In this document: in pieces, positions 1 through 6,877 of the stretch
Layout of the letters: every line of letters begins with the position of its first letter
Numbering within the stretch: the first letter of the stretch is position 1
Assembly (NCBI GenBank): GCA_964433975.1
Contig: CAYSSS010000060.1
Coordinates: 1-9,321 of the forward strand
Direction: 5' to 3'
Length of the DNA: 9,321 nucleotides
From: 2-01-FULL-45-10 sp964433975
Lineage (GTDB): Bacteria > Omnitrophota > Gorgyraeia > 2-01-FULL-45-10
Position numbers and translations under genes: made by a program
The notes under the pieces: generated by a model
Database searches by the model: none
The model's input: the letters and a program-made list of their open reading frames with translations, nothing else
What the model was told of the DNA's origin: nothing

Positions 1-1149
1 TATCGCCATAGGTTCCTGCTGATAAAGGGCGCTTTTGAAAAAGAGCTGGAGCTTCACGAGGCGGTCAGAGGGATGGGCCGTTCAGACGAAATGTCCTACA
101 TCTCGGGGTATATACCTTTCGACGCCGAGAAAGAGCTGCTTGAGCATGCGCGTAAGGAGAAGTGGGGCATTTATGTGAGGGCCACAACCGAGGACGATAA
201 TGTGCCTACGCTCGTCCGCAACCCAAAGTGGATAGCCTTGATAAGCCCGGTCTTCAAACTTATAGAGATCGTGCCCGGATACCACGAGCTCGATATCAGC
301 CTCTGGTTTCTGATATTCCTTTCGATATTTTTCGGGATGCTCGTGGGCGATGCCGGCTACGGGCTCATCTTCCTGATCTTAACGCTATTCGCCCAATTTA
401 AGTGGGGCAAACGCGTGAGTAATAAATCGGTATTCTTTCTCTCCTATCTCATGAGCTTATGCGTGATAGTCTGGGGCGTTCTTACGGGAACCTTCTTTGG
501 GCAGCAGTGGCTGCCGGCCTGGGTCCGGCCTTTGGCGCCCGCATTGAGGAACGACAAGACCGTGGAAGAGGTATGTTTTCTGATAGGGGCGGTGCATTTA
601 AGCATCGCGCACCTGTGGAGGGCGGCGCTGAAGGCGCCGTCGCTGAAGGCCCTGTCCGATATAGGATGGACCGTGATTTTATGGGGTGGGTTCTTCCTTG
701 CCAGGATGCTTGTCCTGGGAGAGTCTTTCCCCGCGTTCGGCAAATGGCTCTTCATCGTCGGGATGGTTTTGGTGATATTCTTTACCGATCCAAGAAAGAA
801 CATATTGAAGGGCGTGGCCGGCGGGTTCGGCAGCCTCTTGTCGAGCGTAGTCAACAGCTTTACCGATATAGTTTCGTACGTCAGGCTCTTCGCTGTGGGG
901 CTCGCTACAGTCGCGGTGGCCGATTCGTTTAATTCCATGGCGATGGATGTTGGTTTCGGCACCGTTGCGGCGGGCGCACTGGCGGCTCTGATACTTTTCA
1001 TCGGACACACGCTTAATATACTGCTGGCGCCGATGTCGGTGCTCGTTCACGGCGTCAGGCTTAATGTTCTTGAATTCTGCAGTCATATTGATATAAAATG
1101 GACCGGATTCAGTTATAGGCCGCTGGAGGGCGGCAAGCAGGCTTTATAA
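1..1149 (+). CDS. ntpI: V/A-type ATP synthase subunit I (stator subunit a homologue), 5' partial
   Basis: The frame is open from the first base of the window, so the gene begins upstream and the ATG at 73 is internal; 382 residues of a protein normally near 600-650 are visible. Subunit I is the membrane stator of V/A-type rotary ATPases: it lines the ion path beside the proteolipid ring. The visible part has the end of the soluble N-terminal arm (ending near position 280) and then about seven or eight hydrophobic helices. Family signatures are seen: a GDAGYG motif after the first membrane helix (about 345-362), SYVRLFAVGLA with the essential arginine codon at 883-885, and the last-helix pattern with H, N, VHGVRLNVLEF near 1003-1077. 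The ring subunit gene follows after 28 bp, confirming the operon. The family is certain; coupling ion and direction of operation cannot be read from this subunit alone. Confidence 0.95.
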   Translation, partial: YRHRFLLIKGAFEKELELHEAVRGMGRSDEMSYISGYIPFDAEKELLEHARKEKWGIYVRATTEDDNVPTLVRNPKWIALISPVFKLIEIVPGYHELDISLWFLIFLSIFFGMLVGDAGYGLIFLILTLFAQFKWGKRVSNKSVFFLSYLMSLCVIVWGVLTGTFFGQQWLPAWVRPLAPALRNDKTVEEVCFLIGAVHLSIAHLWRAALKAPSLKALSDIGWTVILWGGFFLARMLVLGESFPAFGKWLFIVGMVLVIFFTDPRKNILKGVAGGFGSLLSSVVNSFTDIVSYVRLFAVGLATVAVADSFNSMAMDVGFGTVAAGALAALILFIGHTLNILLAPMSVLVHGVRLNVLEFCSHIDIKWTGFSYRPLEGGKQAL

Positions 1150-1177
1150 ATATAAAATCAAAGCAAGGAGAACTATT

Positions 1178-1627
1178 ATGGACGCGAATGTTCTGGTTCA
1201 GTTCAAGGATCTCGGTTTAAGCGCTGCCCTGGCCTTTTCCGCCATCGGGTCGGGTCTCGGCGCTGGATATGCCGGCATGGCGGCCGTGGGCGCGTGGAAG
1301 AAGGCGTTTTCACAGAATAAGGCCGCGTCATTTCTGCTCGTGGCGTTCGTGGGTGCGCCTCTGACACAGACCATATACGGCATGATATTGATGAACAGGA
1401 TGACGGAGCTTGCGCTAAAGGGGTATTATGCCTGGGGCGTAGGCCTATTTTGCGGAGCCGCGATAGGTGTCTCCGCTATCATGCAGGGCAAGGCGGCCGC
1501 GGTCGCCTGCGACGCGATGAGCGAAACCGGCAGAGGGTTCGGCAACTACATCGTCGTGCTGGGCATTATCGAGACGGTGGCATTATTCGTCATGGCATTC
1601 GGCATGGCGCTCTTAGGTAAGCTGTAA
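1178..1627 (+). CDS. ntpK: V/A-type ATP synthase subunit K (ring proteolipid, two-hairpin form)
   Basis: This 149-residue, four-helix protein is a duplicated c-type proteolipid; several copies form the rotating ion-carrying ring. It starts at an ATG preceded by AAGGAG (1165-1170) with 7 nt spacing, 28 bp after subunit I, so the two are one operon. The first hairpin has T63, Q64 and Y67 in the place of a carboxylate; the second has Q103 and the ion-binding glutamate E132. Aligned by eye with the Enterococcus hirae Na+-ATPase ring subunit, these match its T64, Q65, Y68, Q110 and E139. This suggests Na+ rather than H+ coupling (inference; selectivity was not tested). Only one carboxylate per four helices also means half the ion sites per helix of F-type rings, as usual for this family. 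Length and composition are normal. Confidence 0.95.
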   Translation: MDANVLVQFKDLGLSAALAFSAIGSGLGAGYAGMAAVGAWKKAFSQNKAASFLLVAFVGAPLTQTIYGMILMNRMTELALKGYYAWGVGLFCGAAIGVSAIMQGKAAAVACDAMSETGRGFGNYIVVLGIIETVALFVMAFGMALLGKL

Positions 1628-1647
1628 GACAGTAATTCATATCAAGT

Positions 1648-1722
1648 GGGCAAGTAGCTCAATGGCGGAGCACTCGGTTTACATCCGATAGGTTACAGGT
1701 TCGACCCCTGTCTTGCCCACCA
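1648..1722 (+). tRNA. tRNA-Val (anticodon UAC)
   Basis: A full 75-nt cloverleaf can be drawn: acceptor GGGCAAG/CTTGCCC (1648-1654 with 1712-1718), D arm GCTC/GAGC with GG in the loop, anticodon loop TTTACAT with anticodon TAC at 1680-1682, T arm ACAGG/CCTGT with loop TTCGACC, discriminator A1719 and an encoded CCA (1720-1722). The outermost anticodon-stem pair (C1673 with T1688) is a mismatch. It begins only 20 nt after the subunit K stop codon with no recognisable promoter between them, so it is probably transcribed with the ATPase operon and cut out of that RNA. The encoded CCA is also the first part of a large inverted repeat. Confidence 0.95.
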
Positions 1723-1770
1723 TGAACCATTTGCAAAAAATTTCATCTAATTTTTTGCGCAGGTTCATGG
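1720..1770. repeat. Interrupted inverted repeat (stem-loop) starting in the tRNA CCA
   Basis: Outer arms CCATGAACC (1720-1728) and GGTTCATGG (1762-1770) are perfect complements. Inner arms GCAAAAAATT (1733-1742) and AATTTTTTGC (1749-1758) are too, around the loop TCATCT. The small internal loop is ATTT against GCA. In total 19 bp pair. It probably ends or processes the ATPase-tRNA transcript, but no U-run follows the outer stem on either strand, so it is not a textbook Rho-independent terminator. The tRNA CCA forms the base of the stem, so the immature 3' end could be held in this structure until trimmed. Confidence 0.7.
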
Positions 1771-1789
1771 CACAGCCATCCACTTCCTA

Positions 1790-1798
1790 TGGTATACT
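1790..1798 (+). promoter_or_regulatory. Extended -10 promoter for the response regulator gene
   Basis: The sequence TGGTATACT gives the TGn extension and a -10 hexamer matching TATAAT at 5 of 6 positions. No good -35 lies 17 bp upstream. Transcription would start near 1805, 12 nt before the ATG at 1817. Read from sequence only. Confidence 0.55.
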
Positions 1799-1816
1799 TA
1801 CACCTGAGTACTACCC

Positions 1817-2236
1817 ATGGGTGAAGCATGGAAGCAGATCCTGATGATGAATAAAGACAAGTCCCAAGACAAGAAGATATTAGTCATAGATGATGAAGGG
1901 GACCTCCTGAAACTTGCAAGAACGCGGCTTGAAGCAAGCGGATACCGGGTACTGACCCTTGACAGCGGAGACCGGGCCGTGGAGTTCGCAAAATCCGAAA
2001 AACCCGATCTGATCCTGCTGGATATCGTAATGCCGGGGAAGAACGGCTGTGAGGTATGCAAGGAACTGAAAGACGATAAAACTACCAGCCCAATACCGGT
2101 GATAGTATTCACCGCGCAGTATCCGGAAGAGGAGTACGTCAAGACCAACACCGAAGAGATCGGCGCGGACGACTACGTCCTGAAACCGTTCGACGCGCAA
2201 GAATTGCTCGCCAAGATCAAATTCCTGGTAAAGTAA
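1817..2236 (+). CDS. Single-domain response regulator (CheY-like receiver)
   Basis: The protein is a stand-alone receiver domain of 139 residues that accepts phosphate from a histidine kinase and signals by shape change; no output domain follows. All catalytic positions are present: acidic pair D25-D26 after the first strand, phosphoacceptor D69 in LLDIVMPGKNG, T99, and K123 in YVLKPF. Residues 1-18 are a non-conserved lead. An ATG at 1844, with GGAAG (1830-1834) 9 nt upstream, would remove nine of these and leave the whole domain, so the start is uncertain. No kinase or phosphotransfer gene is nearby, so partner and process are unknown; motility, development and gliding systems all use such regulators. 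It ends 15 bp from the end of the convergent helicase gene. Confidence 0.9.
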   Translation: MGEAWKQILMMNKDKSQDKKILVIDDEGDLLKLARTRLEASGYRVLTLDSGDRAVEFAKSEKPDLILLDIVMPGKNGCEVCKELKDDKTTSPIPVIVFTAQYPEEEYVKTNTEEIGADDYVLKPFDAQELLAKIKFLVK

Positions 2237-2251
2237 ATAGGTCCAAAAAAT

Positions 2252-3550
2252 TTAATAGTATCTTTTTGAATGCCCTGATGAGCGGGACGAGGATCTGCCG
2301 AAGTGATGGCGATTGCCGCTAGAGCCGCTTCCGGGACGAGAGTGTCTGTAGAGGCGCCTCTGCTGCGAGGAGCCGTATCTTGAAGCTGGCGGCTGGTCGG
2401 AGATCGCCTGGAATGATTCTTTCGGGAACTCCGGGTGCTCCGCCACAGGCAGGGCTGTCCTTATCAATTTTTCTATACTGCGGACCTCGAATGCCTGGTC
2501 CGGCGTCGCTATAGATATGGCATGGCCTTCATGTCCGGCGCGTCCGGTGCGTCCTATCCTGTGAACATAATTCTCCGCGTCCTCCGGCAGATCATAGTTT
2601 ATCACCAGCTCTATTCCCACTACATCTATCCCGCGCGCCGCTATGTCGGTGGCTACGAGTATCCTGTATTTGCCAGATTTGAAACCCTCAAGAGCTTCCC
2701 TGCGCTGCGGCAGGGACTTATCGGAGTGTATCTCGGCCGCTCGCCAGCCGTTGGCCCTCAGGGCCCGGGTTATCTTGGCGGCGCCGCGTTTTGTGCGCGA
2801 GAACAAGAGAACGGACCCGTTATACTGTTTCAGGATCTTGCTCAGAAGCTTGCCTTTAGCCTCTCTCTTTACTATAAATAATTCCTGCGTTATGCGCTCG
2901 GCCATTGTCCCGGACGGTGCCACCTCTATATGTATGGGAAGTTTCATGTGCGCGGTGGCTATTCTTACGACATCGCCCGGTATCGTGGCCGAGAATAGCA
3001 TAGTCTGGCGGTCCTTCGGTATCGATCTTAATATCTTCTCTATCTGCGGCAGGAAACCCATATCGAGCATCCTGTCGGCCTCATCCAGAACGAGTATATT
3101 CGTATCGGCCAGCATGACCGTCCTCTGCTCCATGTGGTCTACGAGCCGTCCCGGAGTGGCGACGATCACCCTGGGGTTGCTTCTCAAGGCCTGCAGCTGA
3201 TTATGCATGGACGCCCCGCCTATGAGCACGGCGGTCTTCATGCCGAATATAGGAGTCAGTTTACGGAATGTCTCATCCACCTGTATGGCGAGCTCCCTGG
3301 TGGGCACCAGGATAAGGGCCTTTCCCTTTCTCTGAGCCAGGCGCTGTATGATGGGTATGGCAAAGGCGAGCGTCTTTCCGGTGCCGGTCTGCGCCACTCC
3401 TATGATATCGCTTCCTTCTATGCAGATCGGTATCGCTTTATGCTGTATGGGAGTTGGAACAGTGAACTTATTCTTGTCGAGGGCTTCCAGGATCTTAGGC
3501 GCTATCCCGAGACTGTAGAACGAACTAATGGGCTGTGCTATATGTGTCAT
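2252..3550 (-). CDS. rhlE: DEAD-box ATP-dependent RNA helicase, RhlE-like
   Basis: This 432-residue cytoplasmic enzyme uses ATP to unwind short RNA duplexes, with roles in ribosome assembly, cold adaptation or RNA decay in its family. All core motifs are present in order: Q motif (F29 to Q36), Walker A AQTGTGKT (53-60), PTREL (83-87), TPGR (132-135), DEAD (156-159), SAT (187-189), ATDIAARGIDV (300-310) and HRIGRTGRAG (330-339). The IHSDKSLPQRREAL stretch resembles the RhlE group. Residues from about 387 form a tail rich in S, R, G, H and Y, typical of RNA-binding extensions in this family. A perfect -10 lies exactly 6 bp before the ATG and no Shine-Dalgarno site is possible there, so the mRNA may be leaderless. 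The upstream gene on the same strand ends 54 bp away at a possible terminator, so this gene is probably transcribed on its own. Confidence 0.95.
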   Translation of the reverse strand: MTHIAQPISSFYSLGIAPKILEALDKNKFTVPTPIQHKAIPICIEGSDIIGVAQTGTGKTLAFAIPIIQRLAQRKGKALILVPTRELAIQVDETFRKLTPIFGMKTAVLIGGASMHNQLQALRSNPRVIVATPGRLVDHMEQRTVMLADTNILVLDEADRMLDMGFLPQIEKILRSIPKDRQTMLFSATIPGDVVRIATAHMKLPIHIEVAPSGTMAERITQELFIVKREAKGKLLSKILKQYNGSVLLFSRTKRGAAKITRALRANGWRAAEIHSDKSLPQRREALEGFKSGKYRILVATDIAARGIDVVGIELVINYDLPEDAENYVHRIGRTGRAGHEGHAISIATPDQAFEVRSIEKLIRTALPVAEHPEFPKESFQAISDQPPASRYGSSQQRRLYRHSRPGSGSSGNRHHFGRSSSRSSGHSKRYY

Positions 3551-3556
3551 GCGGGC

Positions 3557-3565
3557 ATTATACCA
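3557..3565 (-). promoter_or_regulatory. Extended -10 promoter abutting the helicase start codon
   Basis: On the minus strand the sequence is TGG followed by a perfect TATAAT (3562-3557), then GCCCGC and the ATG. Counting the last T as -7, transcription starts at 3550, the A of the ATG. No convincing -35 is seen. A perfect extended -10 makes this one of the best promoter calls in the window. Confidence 0.7.
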
Positions 3566-3576
3566 CTTAAGCCTTT

Positions 3577-3614
3577 AAAAATCCACCACATTGGATGCCG
3601 GCATTTATTGTGAG
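3577..3614 (-). terminator. Possible Rho-independent terminator of the 327-residue protein gene
   Basis: On the minus strand, CC-T-CACA at the end of the coding region can pair with TGTG-GT-GG, with a palindrome ATGCCGGCAT in the loop region, followed by ATTTTT (T-run 3581-3577). The stem has an internal mismatch and only six pairs, so the call is weak. Its position between the stop codon and the helicase promoter fits a terminator. Confidence 0.35.
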
Positions 3615-4588
3615 GAAGAGACCTCTTCTTTTGTCTTCTTGTATAACTGGCTCTCCTGCGGCAAGGTTTCCAGGATAGAGTTTATCTTTCTGAGGGCGGA
3701 GGCCATCGACTTCTTATGTTTTTTGTAGAGGAGCAACAGCCCTTTTAGCTCCAAAGCCGCGTCTATGGCGGTTAAATTCTTGTGAATAGCCTCGTGCCAG
3801 TCTTTGCCCTTCTTATCTTTCCATAGAGAGATCAGCCTCGTCTTGAATTCATCAAGAAGCTTGCGGTTGGCCTCCTCTTCCTTCGTGGTGCTTATCTCAT
3901 CTATAAGGTAATCTCCCACAAGCCATAATACATTTTCAAGTTCTTCTACGGTATTTTTCTTTTGGGTAAGATCGGAGACAAAGCCGGAAAGGAAGGCCGG
4001 GTCATGCGCCGCCGCCTTGTAGCCTACGCTGCCATCTTTCATAAGCTTCGCGGCCTGTCCGCCGGTCAGATCCTGGGAGAATTTGTCGATCATCTCCTGC
4101 GGAAGGTCGCTCACATTGATAGTCCCTTTTTCGTTGACTATCTTTTCATCCTCTTTAACCAGTTTGTAGGAAGCGAACCGCGGTATCACGCGCGTTATAT
4201 TATTCTTCTGGAGGTAATCTTTTATCTGGTCCACGCCGCGCAACTGTTCTTTATGATTGAGGATATTTATGAGAACAACTATGTCCTCGGTAGTAAAGCC
4301 CGGCTCTATGTCTATGGAGCCGAGCTGGAGCACGGAGAGGCTCTCCATGAAGCGCTCCATAAGCCTGCTCTTTAACTCTATCTTTTGCCCGTTCACGAAG
4401 AGGATCCCTTCCATGCCCGACATAACGAGCGACGTATTGTTTGCCGTCAGAAGATTCAGCTGTTTCACAGTCTCGGCGAGCTTCTCCTTGAATACGAGAT
4501 GTTCGGTGTTGTACAGTTTACTGAGCGACAGGAGCTGGGATATATTCTTTACGAATATCAGATAGTCTTTTGAGGTGATCTTCTCCAT
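3605..4588 (-). CDS. Conserved-looking cytoplasmic protein of unknown function
   Basis: I do not recognise the full 327-residue protein. It has no signal peptide, membrane helix, cysteine motif or enzyme motif. The first about 110 residues recall the N-terminal domain found in some bacterial HD/GAF-type signalling proteins: an amphipathic helix, a YNTEH segment near residue 26, alternating strands with a VNGQKI turn, then LLERF-like and 'TTEDIVVLINIL' helices. The remainder is charged and helical, with a Lys-rich end (KKHKK, SSSQ). A signalling or scaffold role is inference from this resemblance only. The start at 4588 (MEKITSKDY) is preferred: a frame open further upstream would run into the divergent radical SAM gene, and an extended -10 lies 9 bp before this ATG. 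The C-terminal end borders a possible terminator and the helicase promoter. Confidence 0.75.
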   Translation of the reverse strand: MEKITSKDYLIFVKNISQLLSLSKLYNTEHLVFKEKLAETVKQLNLLTANNTSLVMSGMEGILFVNGQKIELKSRLMERFMESLSVLQLGSIDIEPGFTTEDIVVLINILNHKEQLRGVDQIKDYLQKNNITRVIPRFASYKLVKEDEKIVNEKGTINVSDLPQEMIDKFSQDLTGGQAAKLMKDGSVGYKAAAHDPAFLSGFVSDLTQKKNTVEELENVLWLVGDYLIDEISTTKEEEANRKLLDEFKTRLISLWKDKKGKDWHEAIHKNLTAIDAALELKGLLLLYKKHKKSMASALRKINSILETLPQESQLYKKTKEEVSSSQ

Positions 4589-4597
4589 ATAGCCCCA

Positions 4598-4606
4598 ATT
4601 ATAGCA
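4598..4606 (-). promoter_or_regulatory. Extended -10 promoter for the 327-residue protein gene
   Basis: The minus strand reads TGC then a perfect TATAAT (4603-4598), giving a predicted start near 4591 and a leader of about 3 nt before the ATG at 4588. A GGGG run lies between the -10 and the start codon. It is divergent from the promoter at 4647-4652. Confidence 0.65.
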
Positions 4607-4646
4607 CCGTGCGCCGATTAAGAAAACAATTTTTATGATATTGGGG

Positions 4647-4652
4647 TATAAT
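4647..4652 (+). promoter_or_regulatory. -10 element for the radical SAM gene
   Basis: A perfect TATAAT is followed after 6 bp by the ATG at 4659; counting from the last T as -7, +1 is the A of that ATG. Another in-frame ATG (4653) lies directly after the -10 and would be upstream of +1. No TGn extension or good -35 is visible. The two divergent promoters share a 70-bp gap between start codons (4589-4658). Confidence 0.6.
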
Positions 4653-4658
4653 ATGTTT

Positions 4659-5621
4659 ATGAACGAACCGGGATTCCTGCCGAAGGAGATACTATTCTCG
4701 CTCACGACAAAATGCGATCTTCGTTGCGCTCATTGCGGCATCGAAGATCGCAAGACCGTCTTGAACAAGAAGGCCGCGCTTCGATTTATCGCCGCGTGCG
4801 CTAAAGCCGGGATCGAGCGCGTCGGGTTTACCGGCGGCGAGCCTTTCCTGGCGCTCGATCTTATGTGCGCGATATCTAAAACGGCACTGCGGCACGGGAT
4901 ATTCTTCAGCCGCGTCATGACCAGCGGCGGATGGTTCCGCACAAGGAAGGAGCTCTACAAGGCGCTGGAGCGTCTTTTTGCCGCAGGTTATGACGGCAAT
5001 CTTTGCGTCAGCGTAGACGCGTTTCACAGGCAGAGCCTTGAAAAGTGCGCGTCTTTTATCGGCGCCGCGACGGCAATATGGGAACGTCCCGATATAGTCT
5101 CAATCGCGGCGGTCAGGGGAGCGAAGGGGGCTCAGACCCGCATAAGGCTCGCGAGGCTGGCGCGGATCCTACGCGGGCGCCTCGTCATGGTAGGCGCAAG
5201 GCCCGGCGCAATAAAGAGCGAAAGATCTTTTATCAGGATATTCTATATAGATCTGTCGCCCATAGGCAAAGCGGCCGGGCTGAAAGATCCCTGGGACGGA
5301 AGGTGGTTTAAGGATGATCTATGCAAGGGGCCCGGGAACGTCTTCTTCGTGCTTCCCGACGGTACGGTAAAACCATGCTGCGGATACGGCGCGGACTCAA
5401 AGATCCTGACGATCGGCTCGATAAAGCGTGATTCTCCAAAGGAGCTTATACGAAATGCCCGAAAGAATCGTTTCATAACGTCCGTCTTCAGGTCGGGGCT
5501 GCATCCGATAAGAAGGCGCCTTGAGAGGATGGGTGTAAAATTTCCGGGCAGGACGACGAACCACTGCTTCTTCTGCAACTATATTACGAATAATGTGCCG
5601 GGGTTAGAGACCTTCTTTTAG
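4659..5621 (+). CDS. Radical SAM protein with SPASM-like C-terminal cysteines
   Basis: The 320-residue product has the radical SAM cluster motif CxxxCxxC (C19, C23, C26 in TKCDLRCAHCG) and the SAM-contacting GGEP (59-62), so it should cleave S-adenosylmethionine with a [4Fe-4S] cluster to start radical chemistry. The C-terminal part has further cysteines, C222, the pair C240-C241 in 'LPDGTVKPCCGYG', and C303/C306, the layout of SPASM/twitch domains that hold auxiliary clusters and often modify peptides or act as maturases. No precursor peptide or partner is seen next to it, so the substrate is unknown. The frame also contains ATGs at 4635 and 4653; 4659 is chosen because the -10 at 4647-4652 puts the transcript start on it, and the upstream ATGs would lie before or in the promoter. 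The last 18 bp overlap the end of the convergent acyltransferase gene. Confidence 0.88.
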   Translation: MNEPGFLPKEILFSLTTKCDLRCAHCGIEDRKTVLNKKAALRFIAACAKAGIERVGFTGGEPFLALDLMCAISKTALRHGIFFSRVMTSGGWFRTRKELYKALERLFAAGYDGNLCVSVDAFHRQSLEKCASFIGAATAIWERPDIVSIAAVRGAKGAQTRIRLARLARILRGRLVMVGARPGAIKSERSFIRIFYIDLSPIGKAAGLKDPWDGRWFKDDLCKGPGNVFFVLPDGTVKPCCGYGADSKILTIGSIKRDSPKELIRNARKNRFITSVFRSGLHPIRRRLERMGVKFPGRTTNHCFFCNYITNNVPGLETFF

Positions 5622-6854
5622 ATCAGTGCGCCCTTCCTTGAAGACCTTCCTGGGACCTGTAGTATCCGGCGGGGTTATCATATCAAACAGCACCGGGATG
5701 ATCCTGTTGAAAAGAGGGTTTGAGTGTTTCATATACATATTTAAGGCTAATATATCCGAGCCCATATCCCTTTTCGGGTCGAGGGTCGTAATGCCCATGT
5801 CGACCTTATCCATGCCAGTCTCAATAGCCAATTCTATCGTCTTATAAAAGAGATTGAAATATATGTGATATTCCCTGTTAAAATCATAATCCAGGCCGAT
5901 CAACGCCGGGACGAGCTCTTTGTCGTTAAATAGCAGAAGCATAAAACCGATCAACCTGTCGTCCTTCGTCGCCGAAAGTACAACCGATCTTTCCCCAAGA
6001 TGCCGGTCTATATTTTGAAAGAAGGTCTCGGCCAGCTCTTCGCGCTTGATCTCTTTGGCCTGGCGCGAGACATTATCATATAACCGTTTCAGCTCGCGCG
6101 AGTTACCCGAGAAATCTTTCAGAATCCCTATCGATATATTTGCCTTGGCGCACTTCTCCATGCTCTTAACGATCTTACATCTGAAGCTGCTGCGCATAGA
6201 ATTCAAGTATTCGTCAAAACTCTTCCATTTGATCTTCAATTCGGCCTTCGGCAGGTTATGGATATTAGCATACCCGTGCTCTTCCAAATGTCCACAAAGC
6301 GCCATCTCTCTGTCGTAAAAGTCCCGGAAAAGAATAAATTTTATCCCAAGCTCTTTCGCCAGAGATTCTATTCCTTCACAGAGTAATCGAAACGCCTCGG
6401 CGCCGCCCGCACCGTTACCGAACGACAGGGTGTTTCCCAGAGCTATCGGAGGCCCGCATTCGAGAGATCGCATAATGAAAAAATTCTTCCACCCGCGCCT
6501 GATCAGGCCGACCATTTTTTTTATGGCGCCCTGCGCGAATACGTCCAGCGCCGCGCTGATGAAGTAAGCCGAAGTATGCGCGATTATATTGCCGCCTTCA
6601 TAAACTGCCACATAGTAGCACCTGCCCTCGTTAAGTCCCGACTTCTCCAGTGCCTCAAGATATTTATGAGTGCAGAATATCCTATCTTTGCCTACGATAG
6701 CATCCCACTGGCTTTCATTCACCTCGGCGATGCTTTTGTGTATCTTGATCTCGATGCCGGCCGCGCGCGGGGCGGGCGGTATTTTCGGCCGGCCTTTCAC
6801 TATCCGGTGCAACAGGCTCTTCTTAAAAGGCGTTTTTAACGTAGTTTCGCTCAT
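5604..6854 (-). CDS. FemAB/GNAT-like acyltransferase (peptidoglycan-type aminoacyltransferase family)
   Basis: The 416-residue protein resembles the FemAB-like / COG3146-type N-acyltransferases, which transfer acyl or aminoacyl groups and often act on cell-wall or lipid precursors. Seen features: an N-terminal segment with 'SQWDAI' (48-53) and 'FCTHKYLEALEKSG' (60-73), typical of the first half of this family, a basic 'SSFRCKIVKSM' stretch near 222-232, and a second acetyltransferase-like half (about 290-375) with 'DRLIGFMLLLF' and 'DMGITTLDPKRDMG'. Membrane helices and a signal peptide are absent, so it acts in the cytoplasm. Its start lies 23 bp after the rubrerythrin-like gene on the same strand, and no strong Shine-Dalgarno is visible, so co-transcription is likely. 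The exact acyl donor and acceptor are not shown by the sequence. Its 3' end overlaps the radical SAM gene by 18 bp. Confidence 0.7.
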   Translation of the reverse strand: MSETTLKTPFKKSLLHRIVKGRPKIPPAPRAAGIEIKIHKSIAEVNESQWDAIVGKDRIFCTHKYLEALEKSGLNEGRCYYVAVYEGGNIIAHTSAYFISAALDVFAQGAIKKMVGLIRRGWKNFFIMRSLECGPPIALGNTLSFGNGAGGAEAFRLLCEGIESLAKELGIKFILFRDFYDREMALCGHLEEHGYANIHNLPKAELKIKWKSFDEYLNSMRSSFRCKIVKSMEKCAKANISIGILKDFSGNSRELKRLYDNVSRQAKEIKREELAETFFQNIDRHLGERSVVLSATKDDRLIGFMLLLFNDKELVPALIGLDYDFNREYHIYFNLFYKTIELAIETGMDKVDMGITTLDPKRDMGSDILALNMYMKHSNPLFNRIIPVLFDMITPPDTTGPRKVFKEGRTDLKEGL

Positions 6855-6877
6855 GATTTATCCGTTATCCTAAATAC

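Noticed and set aside
444..1010. A 188-codon open frame antisense to subunit I
   Set aside because: It is fully inside a strongly conserved membrane protein gene, has low-complexity residue use and no ribosome site.
1712..1770. Integrative-element attachment site at the tRNA 3' end
   Set aside because: No integrase and no direct repeat of the tRNA end occur in the window; the structure is an inverted repeat instead.
2237..2251. Bidirectional terminator between the response regulator and the helicase
   Set aside because: The 15-bp gap has an A/T run but no stem that I can draw.
2643..3200. A 185-codon open frame antisense to the helicase
   Set aside because: It mirrors the conserved helicase core; its translation has no recognisable domain.
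4589..4705. Longer N-terminus for the 327-residue protein (start at 4705)
   Set aside because: The extension would overlap the divergent radical SAM start and its promoter, and the added residues look like translated promoter DNA.
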